Notes under the pieces: generated by a model
Database searches by the model: none
Told to the model about the DNA's origin: nothing
What the model saw: the letters and a program-made list of their open reading frames with translations, nothing else
Position numbers and translations under genes: made by a program
Assembly (NCBI GenBank): GCA_015501055.1
Contig: JADNYV010000162.1
Span: forward strand, 1-64,000
Direction: 5' to 3'
DNA length: 64,000 nt
Source of the DNA: Mucidula mucida
Taxonomy: Eukaryota > Basidiomycota > Agaricomycetes > Agaricales > Physalacriaceae
Part shown: in pieces, positions 11,396 to 23,720 of the stretch
How the letters are laid out: each line of letters begins with the position of its first letter
Position numbering within the stretch: position 1 is the first letter of the stretch

Positions 11396-11694
11396 TCAGA
11401 GGTTCATGTCTCATGTGCTTTGAACACTGCGCCCAAAAATGTCAAACAAACTGAAATGTCAATGGAACTGAAGTATGTGTTGCAGGCTATTGAGGGCGGG
11501 GCCGGCAGCTTGACGATCATGTTTGATGCTTGCTAGCACTCTATCTGTTTGATTTCTACAGTTCTAAAATCCTCCCCATGGCTACACGCTTCGGTTTTTT
11601 TCTGCTGGTTCCTGCCTTAACAGCGATCAGCCGGGCTCCTATGCGTTCCCTGAAGTCTTCAAAAGCCGTGGCGTCTGACCCTGACAGTCCTCAA

Positions 11695-12330
11695 CATCAT
11701 ATCTACCTACACTACTGGCCATGGACCCATCAACGACAACGGCGGCGAGCTGTTCTATATCGATAGCGATCCCATACGAGACTCTATGCACTACAAGACG
11801 ATTATTATCTTCCATGGAAGCGCATTCACAGGTTGTCAGTATTTTTCTCATCTCAGCGCATATCGGCTGTCTAACTACGCACTATCAGACACGTTCCATC
11901 GCTTGCTCCTCATGGCAGCCGCGAATAAATTGCAATTGGTGATCCCTAACCGCCATGATTACGCTGGATCCACCAAGTATCACAACGATGATCTACAATC
12001 ATTGAGAGAGGGAAAGCGCGAGTTCTTGGAATTGTTAGGATTGGAAACCATTACTTTCTTAGTGTGGTATATCAAAACGAACGGCATTCCCAAGCTGAGT
12101 GCGGATCGCAAGTCGGGTGGACTAGTCACCATTGGATGGAGTCTAGGAGCTAGCACGTACGTGACCGTCTTTCATCAAACGGTGTCCTCTATAACAATAT
12201 GTACGCTCTAGACCTCTCGCGATGCTCGCCTATCCAGACCTCATTCCGAAGGAGCTATACTCCGCCATCAAGCCTTACTACAGACAAATGATCTTTTACG
12301 ATATGTCTCTGTACCACCACGGAGACTCAC
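11695..12330 (+). pseudogene. alpha/beta-hydrolase pseudogene, copy 1
   Basis: Homologous to 52705-53290. Readable parts are STYTTGHGPINDNGGELFY, TIIIFHGSAFTG, then after a putative 57-nt intron HRLLLMAAANKLQLVIPN and FLELLGLETITFL, and finally VTIGWSLGAS. HG in IIFHG resembles the oxyanion-hole strand and GWSLG is the GxSxG nucleophile elbow, so the family call is good. The start codon is lost here (ATATCT, where copy 2 has ATGTCT), and homology stops near 12290 before the acid and His region. The gene begins about 300 bp from the 5' end of the FunK1 gene, divergently, the same pairing as the duplicate at 51-54 kb. Confidence 0.8.
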
Positions 12331-15300
12331 ATCACAAAACTTCTCAGTATGTAGGTGGTGGTGGCCAGCCACTGATTTGCGCGCTCTTCGTCTAGGTCAT
12401 CTTGCTCTTATTGGCTGGACCGTGTCATTTTAGGATTGAAGTACTCACTCGTTCCCTGACTCGGGCGCCTAAGTAAGGCTAGGGCCAGACCTGGTCATGG
12501 ACACTGACGATGAAGCGGTGCGTCCTCGTTTCAAATTGAATGTGCGCGCTTCTAACGGTGGCGCTTATTTTCAGGTTTAGACAGGTTGCTTCCCCCTACC
12601 CGTGAGATCAAGCCGTTTGCCTAACATGGTTCCGAGTCGTACTATCGTCAATAGCTATGCGGCAGCAGGCGCCTCGATGATAAAACGGTATTCGCGCTTG
12701 TTATTGGGAGCCGGATCTTTTTCTAGCGTCTCGACTCGTACATTTTGCGATGCGATTGCATTACTGGAGGAAGCTAGACTGGTGTGCAGATGATTCCGTA
12801 TACACTACCCTATGGTTCTGCGTACTTAAGTTACATCCGGTAATCCTCATAATCAGCTTCCTTGATCATAACGCGCTCTATGACTATCGCTTAGTCGTTG
12901 GAGAAGGAGCATTGGCAAGACGGCCGAGGGCGACTACAGGCTTCACAGCGACCATACCACACATCACACTCCTCAAAAAAATCACCGGTGCACCTACACG
13001 GGAGCACTGGATCTCGCTTGCTAATTTGCTTGGAAATAATGAGGGGCGAGCGCGGCTGTAGTGATGACACCTAGCTATGGCTGCCGTAGAGTGACGAGCT
13101 GTCATGTTGCGTGTCAAGCCGCCCGAGGAAGGTCTCTCTTGCTCAGCGGCCCTCAACCCATCCTCGCTTCCTTCCGACGCCATACCCTTCTCGCATCAAT
13201 TGAATCTCAAAAGTTATATTTATCTCGATGCAGTCAAGTTGTGTCACACATTCAACCTTCCATCATCATCTGTGGCGGTAACGAACTTGCGAAGGTCAAC
13301 AAGCCAATCATGAGGCCCGCGCCAATCTCACTCTGCTAATGATCTTCCAAGGTACCACAGGAGCCTCGTATCTACCACGAGAATTTGATATACCAGTCTC
13401 GTGTCTCCCTCTTCATGCGATTCCGCAAGTATTCAATGTCCTTCGTACCGTAATCCCACCTGTATACTCCCCGAAACCCACGCATTCCTATAGTACACGT
13501 TCGAGTGAACCAGTTCATCAGATTTCCATGATCCGGTGAATGTTGGGATCCCTGCTCCGGTCACAGCTTTTTCCAGGACGAGTAGTCGGCAAATTCAATA
13601 TGGGATCCGTTCCATCACCCCATCACGCTTGGGGTGTGATAATCACCGAACTCTCGATCTCGATAGTATGAGAGATCTGCTGGGGGTTCTCTGATCTGGA
13701 TCATGATGAAGCGGTCTTCAAGTTCACACCGAGGCCTACTGATGCGTATGGTGGCAGGAAGGTCTTGGAGCTCCCACTGGCATCCGTGGTACGGCAGTGG
13801 ACTAGCCGTACTCTGAGCGAGTGTGGCTTTTACCTGTCCCCGCATGACACGAAACAGCATGGGATTGTCTAGAGTCGGCAGGAAGGTCCATTGAATCCGC
13901 AGCGTGTTCCTCCGCAAATACATATGAGCTGTCAGCCTGACTGTAGTGATAGTTGATTAGTTGGGATGAGAAAGCGGCGCATCAGAAGCCGGAAGCTCGC
14001 TTCATGGAGAACATTTTCGAAGCTTCTCCGGGTCTTACTATTCCCAAAAGTCATACAGTGCATGTCAGTACTCCACGTCCAGCCCCGTCAGACACGACAC
14101 TATCTCTTCTCCGGCGCGATTACACTCCATGAGATTCTTGGGGTTTAAAATAAAGTACGGGATGCTCTCTATTGAATCCTGATGGCGCATCAATTAAATG
14201 GACGAAAGATCTAGACATCGTGCGAGCCAGGTTGACATGCATCGGCTTGTTCCTTATCGTTATCATGGACAAGTCTATTGGCGCCGGGATCGATGTCAAG
14301 AGTGCACCCCAGGCATATGCTACAGGGCCATTCATACGCGTGTATTGGGGAACCCGGGACAAGAAGACTGAGCTGAGATGTAAACGCCTGGGTCAGTTGA
14401 GGAAATGCTTAGAGTACGCCGTCACCGTACCGAGCTTCAAATCCGTGGACATGTCACCTCAGCTCTCCTACATAGAGAGACGTTCTCCCGAGCGTCGACA
14501 CACCAATGAATCTTAAACGTCCCTTCTGCCTATGACAACAACAAGGAACAGGACATCCAGCTATACTTGTCAGCTTGTGTACCAGATCCATTTATGTCAT
14601 GAATTCACATACCAAATTCACAGGGCCAAGGATCGCGCATTGAAGAACATAAGCAATGATTTGTCGTAAAATGGAAGCGCCAAGTTATATATCACAGGAT
14701 GCCCCGTAACACCTCATCAATTCTCATTGAAGGTTCTATTGGAAAGGGAAGCCAACACGATGCTACACCACCAAGGGACAACCTACCTGAAGATGAAAGT
14801 TCTGTTGAGTATGAACAGAATGTCTACTCACACGTCCTCGAGGCCGTGTCAGAAACTTCACAAACACGGCACAGGAGCGTCTGTGTACTACGTGTTAGAA
14901 CATCGGCATCGCCACTGGCCTCGAAGCGATAGTTACTGAATACACCTAGTCGGCTCCCGAGTTGCTGAGAACCTTGAGAAACAAGCCACCCGGTCGTCTC
15001 TCTCTATTTCCGCCGTCATACTTGCGAGAAAATTGCGATGAGAATTTCGAAGAGCCTAGCAATCGGGTGTGGGTCCACAACGAAGCGGCGACTTCGGTTG
15101 GGTCGGGTGAACGTGCTAATCCTGGACGCATCAGTTCGTGCCTGCGACACCATCAGATAGTGCTGTTCAATATGCAGAGAGTAGGAAAATTCAATTGATC
15201 TGCATCCTTTTGAAAGTGGGACTTACCTCGACCCAGGAAGGCGCGCCACCAACGTTCACGAGTTTTCCTTCATTGCATTGTACACGCCGCTTGAGCTAGG

Positions 15301-17029
15301 ATTACATGGAGAGAAGTTCGCCCACTATGATGCAAGGCCATCCGACCATTAAAACGCATTCCACCGACGCAGCACAATATATGCGAGCTGAGGCACAAGG
15401 AAGTATGAAGTCGCTCGGAGCGAGGAATACAAAAAGCTGGGTGATCCGCCACTACCTGTCGACATTGCAGCCTTGTCAGTGATACGTAGTCGACCTGATG
15501 GTCCGAAGGTGGTGACCCGAACAGAACGAGGTGGGTGTGGGTGTGGAACACAACGTTGAATAAGATTAAGGTTCATATCAAGGACGAAGCGCTTTTCAGC
15601 GCTCGATTTTAGCAATTCGCTGACTATCGGTTCGCAAAGAACGGCCATTGCCAGAGAACCGGAGTGTAATATCTGAGTTCACGCAGCAGAAGACGGAGTA
15701 CTTACCGTTTTGAGAATCATGGCCTCGTCCGCAGCCACAGCACCAAAGGCGATAACACAGTATTGACGGCAGGCATCCTTTGACTAGAAACGGTAAGGGT
15801 CGTCCATAATAGCCCCCATGAACGTCTAGAGCGCGACGTAACCGCAGAACCCTGCCTTGCGAATCCTTGCTACTCGGACATGACATGAAATGCGATGGGC
15901 CAATGATGGCTATCAATATCATTATAAGATGACATCGGTATACACCTAGAAATCGATATTTTCGGATACACGCTACGCAGTCTCTTGAACGTCTTTCATT
16001 CGGGGAAGGAGAGGAGAGGGTGGGAACCGGCGCTTAAAGCAGGGGGTTAAAGATACGAGGTGAACAGGTCCCTAAAGTACATCGGAGGTTTTAGCTCCGA
16101 AAAAAAAATCGAGGGCATTGGAACCCATGCTTACCTCCATCAGTTCTGGTTCAAGAGGCCCCGGTGGATTGAACAGCCACGTCGGGCCGCTCGTGTCAGG
16201 ATTGCTCACTCTGCGTCACCTGAAGATTTAAGCCGGCTTTGACAAGAAAACTCCAGTGGATTCGGGCAATAGGACAGCGGGCCAGGTAAGAGGCGCAGAC
16301 CATACTGGGCGGGGGGCAGATCTAAAATTCAAAATCGAGTGAGTCAGTCAACAAGAAGATGATTCGGACCAACAATGACGTGGTCGTCAAGAACAAAGTG
16401 CAGGCAACCAAAAAGGATCCCGACATCATTTCCCGAAAAGGCATGAGCCGACGACATCATCAGTGGCAGTGCGCGCTCGGATCAGCCGAAATGAACATTT
16501 GATGGGTGATTATGCCAGGGAACTTGACTTTACTCGTCCGCCAGCCTTCATTCCATGCCATGGAGGAGGAATCAAACCTCGGTCAACGCACTGCCGTCCC
16601 CGACCCATATGACATCTAAAGCAGATGCCACATCGCACGAACCTCTATGGGACACGATCACGAGCGCGCGCTTCGGACTGCACTATGCTCTAGGACCAAG
16701 AGAGAGAGACTCGTCTAAGCCCCCTCCTTCGATCATGATCGTGAAGATTGTGGATCATGGATGCCATCTTATCTCCATCCTCTGCGATAGCAGAAGACTG
16801 GGATGCTAGTTGGGCAACAAATGCGAGGTGTCCCTATCCTTGTAGAGCAACACAGTGTGTTCGAAACCGGAGATCATGCCTGAGTCACATTCACGCCGTG
16901 GCAGACCAACACAAGGACTCTGGTTGTTTAGACTTGTAGTCCGTGTGCTGGAAAGCTTGAGAGTGGGTCCCGAAGTGATGCATCATTATGTGGCACTGGT
17001 ACATGTACAGTATGCCATACAAACTTCCT
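12331..17029. other. long stretch with no supportable gene
   Basis: About 4.7 kb with only short ORFs. The longest with natural-looking composition are 13615-13923 on the minus strand (102 codons, including RCELEDRFIMIQIREPP) and 14172-14516 on the plus strand (114 codons). Neither shows a motif I can name, and I could not chain them with neighbouring exons in consistent phase. Scattered GT..AG pairs exist, so a decayed multi-exon gene is possible. Confidence 0.4.
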
Positions 17030-17936
17030 CACGCTCGAACGCACCCTCCCTTGATGTCCAACACCTCTACATGACCCTTTATTTGTGGCGCGAAACCGGA
17101 GAACCACGCTCATCGGGAGATAATCAACAGTACTAGTTCATCATCGTGCACATCACACTATACATGTTCCAGTTTCGTTAGAGCCTTCAAGTTCGTATTG
17201 TTGCCACTCACGAGGTTCCGATACTCGCTCCAAGTCTCTTTGTTTGAGTGTCTAGATGATGTTCTTATCTTTCCCATCCATCATCAACTGTGATTCCCCA
17301 GTCGTTCAGACTTACTATCTCCATTATCACACTGTACACAAATGTTATCACACCGGGGGGCAAGAACGGCGGTCTTGCTCGAAACCACCACTCGAAACCG
17401 GAGGGGAGGAGGTTATACATAGCACCAGAGTTCCTCCGAATCCTCGATCCCTATTCATAAGTATTCTGAATTGCGTTACGCGTACCCGGCAGCACATGAG
17501 CCCTGCGCGCACTAAGTAAGGGCTTTTCTGAATGTATTGGAGAGGCGAAAAGGAACGAACCCACACCGGAGAGGAACTCCGCGACTTTCAATCAGTGCCC
17601 CCCATCGCCAAGGCGGTGGAGTGTAAATCTTGATACTCATACTCATACTCCGTTACGTTGGAAGAAGAAGGGCGGATAGACATTAAATACTTAGAGGAAG
17701 CCGCGTATTATGGAACAGGAAGTAGTATTGGGTTCGTCATACCGTAATGCCGCGCCGCTATACTCCAGTACGAATTTGAAGCTGCCTTCAACGATGATGC
17801 TGATGATCATCCGAGGCTATTCGGATTGAACCCGCCATTGATCTCGAGCCAGCCTGATGATGCTGTCATCAACTGAGGACTGTGTACCATCATTGATGTG
17901 CGGGTGATCATCACGATATGCTGGAACGAGATCACC
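17030..17936 (+). repeat. 0.9-kb direct duplication, copy A (copy B at 25915-26824)
   Basis: Nearly identical to 25915-26824, starting at AACGCACCCTCCCTTGATG and ending at GCTGGAACGAGATCA. An 87-codon open frame at 17256-17519 is preserved exactly in copy B, but its peptide is not recognisable, so the unit is probably a non-coding mobile element or LTR remnant. The few differences include GCCGCTATAC/GCCGCCATAC and a short indel near 17892. Confidence 0.9.
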
Positions 17937-18690
17937 ACCGAAGGAAGGACCGAATGCGACTCACCGAACGATTGGCTGGATACCTATGAGCTGGACAAGC
18001 TTCGATGGTATGTAACAAAAATACCGATTAACGAGAGACATATGCCTGGAACACAAATATTTGAATCACCGGTGTCAGGAGAGGGTAGGATTCGACTTTC
18101 GAGTGTTTACTTTCCACCTACGTCCACGCTCGAGATTGGCGCATGACCCATCGCTAATAGGAAATCCTGGGACACCGCGACAATCAACGCAGAGATATAC
18201 ATACGCATCTCATTCGTCCTGGACACTCTAGTAGAGGCCTCGAATTTCAAACCATCGCAAATACCAGGAGCTTCAACGACTTCTGGCAGAAGTTGTTGAC
18301 CAACCAGTGGGGTGGACCATATGAAGTCTCTTTAATCATTGCGCCACAATCCATTACACGACCACCACAGCGCCATGTCGTGTGCCGATGGTTTGGTGCA
18401 TTTGTGGTCAAGCAGACTATAAATTAAACTCGCGTGCTCTGGAATCAACGAACATTGATGCATGAAAATCCTCACTGTGAATCTGATGCCGGATCAAGAG
18501 AATGCATTGCAAAATCAAAGACGCGCACACACGATCGTGGTATCTCGGCAACCGCAAGTATATAAAAGTACAAAAAGGAAAAACAGATCAACTGCAAGAT
18601 AGCGACGAGGAGAGCAAGATAAATACTAACAAAAAAGAGGCCACGGGTGGGGGAATATAACAATATATACAGTCGAGAAAAAAAGAGTCC
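17937..18690. other. intergenic, no recognisable gene
   Basis: Between the end of the duplicated unit and the 3' end of the GATA gene. One 82-codon ORF (17898-18146) starts inside the repeat and has no recognisable domain. The last 150 bp are A-rich and probably contain the GATA 3' UTR. Confidence 0.45.
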
Positions 18691-19897
18691 TTAGACGGAA
18701 ACTGCAGTCTTTTCAGGTTCGTCCGCCTCTTTGGACGGTTCATCCTTGACCAGCGACGGCGGCGGGGTCCAATGCTGCCTCTCGCCGGCATTCCAGTCCG
18801 GCGGCGAGGGCTCGCGAGAGGCATACGCGTGTGGCGTATACGGGCGCTTCTCGACATTGGAGAACGGAGGCAACGTGGTGCCGGGATACATGCTCGGGGG
18901 AGGCGGCGGCGGCAGCGGATGAGTCATGGATGGCGGCGTGTGCGTGGGCGTCCCTCGCATCATGTACGCGCCGGGATCGGGACCGCGCTGCTGTGAGAGG
19001 GCACCGCCGGAGAGCGGGCCGCGTTTGTGGGGAAACTGTTCGGGCCGAGGGCGGGAGTGGGTGCGCTCGAAGAGGCCGCATTTATTACAGAGGACTTTAC
19101 CGGGGGAGAGGTTGGAGCGGCGCCACGTGGAGGTATCGGTGGTGCAGCAGTTGAAGCAGCGGCGTCGAACGCGGTCGCTGAGCTTGGTGCTGGCGTCCTC
19201 GGTGTAGACGATACTCGAGGGGTGGGGGGGAGGAGGATACGCTGCTGCGTGTGGGTGGTGCATGTGGTGAAGAGAGGAGGGGTGCGAGGGGGGGAGGTCA
19301 TAGTATCCCCCGTGATGAGGGGGAGGAGGGGGAGGGTAAGGCTGGTAGGCCGATGGGGGGTAATACGGGGGCGGGGTTCTCGGGCCGCCGAGCGTAGCAA
19401 TAGGCGGCGGGGATGGCCGACGCTGCTGCTGTGGTCTGTGGCGTGGATATGGTTCGACACGGCCTGGCATTTCTTTGGGAGAACGCTGTGGCGTTGGGGA
19501 TGGAGGCTGCTGTTGAAAGCTCGGTGGATACGGATTGACGGGCTCAAACTTGTAGACTGATTGCCTTGGCTTATCCTTGGATGCAAAGTCAGTAAAATCA
19601 CGGAGAAGAGATCGATACACACCTCGAGCGTTGGGTCGATGACAGCCTGCCTTGGAAGGGGGCTTTTCTCGTCGTCGCGATCCTTGTCATCGGCAGCGGT
19701 GCGCTTGGGATCGGGTGTCGGTGTGCTCGGAGGGCGTCGAGTCCTGGTGGTGATGCAGGAGAGAGACGAACCAAAGTCAATTGACGCCTTGTCGTGAGGC
19801 GTTGCGTAATTGTTCGAGTATCTAGAAAATCGATCAGTAAAAGCGTACGGTATACTCACAAGCTCAAGTCGAGGCGCGCGCACACCGGGAGGCACAT
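18691..19897 (-). CDS. GATA-type zinc-finger transcription factor
   Basis: Three exons, 19897-19860, 19821-19623 and 19575-18691, with introns of 38 and 47 nt. Phases match and give 373 aa from an ATG at 19897. The protein is rich in Pro/His/Tyr (FQQQPPSPTPQRSP, PPPPPPHHGGYYDLPP) and carries one zinc finger about two thirds along: CFNCCTTDTSTWRRSN, then LSPGKVLCNKCGLFERTHS, then RPRPEQFPHKRG. The CFNC and CNKC pairs bind zinc, and WRRSN plus CNKCGLFERTH mark the basidiomycete GATA class. It should act in the nucleus on GATA sites; the regulated pathway cannot be told from sequence. Alternative minus-strand frames over the same exon are proline-rich shadows. The first exon is short, so an additional upstream exon is possible. 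Confidence 0.88.
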
Positions 19898-20600
19898 TGC
19901 TCAGTTAGGCTCGAGATGGCACGCGTCTACAGCAAAGGTCATGAATGATGTGGAAAAAGCTACGACGCTTAAGGTGATTCCCGGCAGCCTGCTCGACGTC
20001 TGAAAAAAATGGTTAGCACATGGTTCCTCGTCCGGTAAAAAGACAGCGTACCACGTAGTCGAGGCCTCGCGGATGTTGACCGCATCGTGCTTGTCAGCGG
20101 ACAGAGAGAGAAAAAAATCTGAAAGAGAGAAAGAAACTTCGTCAGCGAGCCAGACGACAACGTAGTCGATCCGTACACGTACCAGAGTGGAAACCGTCGA
20201 AAGAAAAGCCGCTGAGGGACGGGGGCAGCGAGCGACCGAATCAACGTTGATGGTGGGAAGGAGACGTGCATGTCACATCATGCCACCCCGTCACGTTTTA
20301 AACGCGTTGATGGCGGTGGCGGCGACAACAACACAGAGACATAGCGAGGAGAAGGAGAGGATCAAGGTACAAGGTAGAGTATAGCCAAGGAGAGGAAGAG
20401 AAGATGGGAGAGGAGGAATCATGGGTTCCAACCAAATCCCGTCGCCTCTTATTCGATTCCAGAGCCCTCTAATCTCCATCAGAGACGTACGTATATTCGG
20501 GTAGTCAACCAAAGTCATGCGCGGCCGTCGGACCAAACGAAATCTTTCCAATATTCGGGCGTATATTGCGCCGCCACACAATCTCTCAATTTGCCGCCCT
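19898..20600 (-). promoter_or_regulatory. probable 5' region of the GATA gene
   Basis: No gene recognised. Read on the minus strand it is pyrimidine-rich (runs such as TTTCTTTCTCTCTTTCAG near 20135) and holds possible 5'-UTR intron acceptors. CT-rich stretches before fungal genes often mark the transcription start. This is placement by position and composition only. Confidence 0.4.
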
Positions 20601-22489
20601 GTACAAAAGACAGCGAGACGATTATCATTGCGAGTAATAGTACAGTTAAACCTTCAGATGGGTCAGCCGTCAAGATAGCTATTGAATCCAAAGCGAGTGA
20701 AACTTACCGCCTCCTCCAGAATGCACCGTATCCACTTTCCCGTCCTCGAGTGAAGCTTCCAACCGTCAAGACGTCGGAAATAGGTGCAGGGTTTATCGCC
20801 GGAGAATCTGATGGGAGTAGTAAGGCCGCCTGGGCACGGCGCTAACGAAAACTTACAGACTGGACTTTCACCCGTTGCTGATTGCATCTTTACGGGAACG
20901 GAGAAAGACGCCGGTGTACGTTCTGATATCATGTCATATCAGTCAGCACAAAATCAAGCCACTCGAAACACGGAAAAGGTACGTACTCTTTGAGCATATT
21001 CGTAACACAACGCGAATCGCACCTTAACGCTGAACTCCATTCGCAGAGAAGCAGAAAGATACTCGTACATAGTATATTCAGGGTCCGTACACCTAACGTG
21101 GCCGTCAAATATACCAAACTCAAGCAGGAAATGAGTATTGCGCAAAAGTCTCAGAGGGACGGAGGAGGCTGGCGTGATTTCCCCGGATCCATGGCAGACA
21201 AGATAAGATCTCTGATACCCCAGACGCGTCATAGGGGTCCGGAAATCCTCGTGCTATCGATGTGCAGGGACCAGAACGCCTTGCTGAGCCTCTGACGCGA
21301 AACGTCGTGTGCTTTCAGTCCTAACGACCATCGGTATACGCCTTGGGTAAACCACAGACCAACTTCCAGGTAAGTTCAAGGTAGCCAGACGTCAGAATAC
21401 GGGAAAGCGCGTTAGTGTACGCGCCTTCAAACCGGACATGATGTGGTGCGAGTTCAAGAGATCTCGATCACTTGGGAATATTATGCCCGTATGACTACGG
21501 CCACCCACGATATTTCTCCGCTTATTCCGAGCGCATTGGACGCCTGGAACGTTGACACGACTTGGATTACCCGCACATGAAGCGGAGTGAATACCCACCA
21601 GCTACTGCGTAAATGCAACTTGACGACCCGACGGACATCATCTTCGAGGCACATAATATTGGTTTCGCATGTTTTTTGGGGGCGCCAGATCGCATCGTCG
21701 CAAGAAGTTTTCGTTGGACGTTTCGGTGATACTAATGTTTCCAGAGGTGGGAGATATTCATGTTTGTGTTCTAGTCTCACTTGGGGTGCTAACCATGTTT
21801 CAGTAGTGTCATGTACAATGTTCTACCGGATGTTCAGACATCCGTAGAGTGTTCAAACAGTGTGTATCTTGTCGTATACAGATTTATCGAGTCCGTTAAA
21901 TACCGGTACACTATTCTAGTCGGCCAAGTATTTCGGCTAATTTGAGACACAGACTTGTAGAGAAATGCACGTTTCATTGGGGTGTAGCTACGACATGTAC
22001 CAGTACTCCTACTACACACAATACAAGGTATTCTACGTGCAGTACTACATTCGGGCGAGAACTATACTCCCCGCCGAATATCATCTAGATGGACACGTAA
22101 CCACCATCGAGACAAGGCGAATCACGGCGAGATGGCCCCGGTCGTGATACTAGCTACACAAGTGTTAGCTCCGGGCAAGTGATCAAATGAAGAAGGCACG
22201 AACCGAGATGAACATAGCCCGTCGTTGATGGCGCCGTCGTCTACGCGAGTCAGAAGTACGTCGAATGCGAGTACGGACTCGCTTTGGACCAGAAGAACTC
22301 CACCGTCAAAGCTGGAAGTAAACTGTGGCGCATACTGTCCGCAAGCATCGCTAATCCTAGCAGTGAGAAGCGAGGAACACAAGCGCAGCGGCGGCAGCGC
22401 AGCGGCGGCAGCGCCGCTGCTCACTGCCTTTCCAACACAAATTCAGGCACTGGGATATGTTGTAAACGAAACAGAACAAGATAACGTAC
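20601..22489. other. no supportable gene
   Basis: Short ORFs on both strands. On the minus strand several end at good GTACGT or GTAAGT donors (for example near 20860, 20985 and 21080), which hints at a decayed intron-rich gene. I could not join them in phase. Confidence 0.35.
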
Positions 22490-23720
22490 CCAAGACGAAT
22501 TCGTGTCCCAAAGCGTCCATAAAACCGGGCTCCGTCAGATTCAAATCGCCATCAACGGCTAGAACGAGACGCGGCTGTACGGATGAGCAGACGTCCGTGT
22601 CGTAATTGGAAGCTTTCTGGTCGTGTTGAAAGGGTCCGGCGTGTTCGTAGAGGGTACTGACTATCGTCGTCGTGGGCGATTACATACTGCTGACGACGAC
22701 GGCATGTCGATGGCGGCATCAAGGTAATATTCAAGTGTGGCGTCCATTATCCGGAATTGTCCTTATGCAAGCAGCGAAAGGCTCGCAGAATGAGCGACAG
22801 GCGGCGGCGTCGCTAACGACTACGATGAACGTAGTTTCATGGTGCTGAAAGAAGACTTTAGTACAGGATCCCTGAGGGGAACCTAGGTAACGTACCTCCA
22901 GAGAACGTCCTAATTCGTCCATAAATCCGAGCGCCGCAAGATCCAGATCGGCATCAACGCCTGGTGAGCTCCTAATGGGAATTGCTCAGAATCGAATGTA
23001 TTTCAACCCCAATATCCGCACCATTTTCCTGAAAAAAAAGCCGGGCCGGCGAGGGCAATATCGCTGTAGACGTCAAAAGATTTCGAGTTGTCGAGAATTG
23101 CTTGGTTTAGGTACGTGGAGGCGGCGAAGCCGCCTCAGGAATCCTAGGAGGAAGTGATAAGGAAAGCAATACCACGTCATGCAGAGGAAAGTTTGATGCT
23201 GACGGATATTAGAGATTTAAGAGCATGGGTTAGAGATTACGCATTAAAGTGACCGCAGAATCTGTACCTTTCGCGAGGACTCAACGTCGGTCCGGCGAGG
23301 ATACCAAATCCTTTGGTTGTAATGCCCATAGGCGAAGTGGCGAGCCAGCGCGAGTCGTGAGCCCGTCAGCGTGGTTCTATCTCCACAGCTCCGATTTAAG
23401 AAACGCCAGATGGAGTAGAAAGTCGGATATTGCAGCCGTCCCAAGCAATGACACGTCTAGAAAAGGGCGTTGTAGTCGAATAGCGCTGTATTGACATCAG
23501 CCCAGGTAACGATGGCGCCAACAGAGAAAACTTACAAACTTCAGGGATTTTTAAGTCCGATATCTAGCATCAAATGAGTATTAAAATCGCATAAAAAAGA
23601 CGCCTGGTACCGTACTTTTCCCAAAATTGAAGCCTGGCCGGCGAGGCCCATCCACGGTGCTTGGATTCCAAGATTGTCGAGTTCCGAGTGTTTTTATTAG
23701 AGATCCAGTCAATTTGAAGA
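22490..23720 (-). repeat. degenerate repeated exon-like units
   Basis: On the minus strand two segments translate to related peptides followed by the same donor: VDGDLNLTEPGFMDALGHEF then GTACGTTA (22490-22560), and VDADLDLAALGFMDELGRSL then GTACGTTA (22892-22963). Weaker relatives around an LAG core occur near 23050 (DIALAGPAFF), 23295 (GILAGP) and 23640 (GLAGQASILGK, followed by GTACGG). This suggests tandem duplication of an exon in a now-degenerate gene of unknown function. Confidence 0.4.

Noticed and set aside
12600..13320. Possible serine palmitoyltransferase (LCB1) relic
   Set aside because: Short resemblances (LYDYRLVVGEG, SAAL-like) occur in mixed frames but no diagnostic lysine or glycine-rich block follows. 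Judged chance.
18740..19620. Long ORFs on the plus strand and other minus frames over the GATA gene
   Set aside because: They are shadows of a GC- and proline-rich exon; only the minus frame with the zinc finger joins neighbouring exons in phase.
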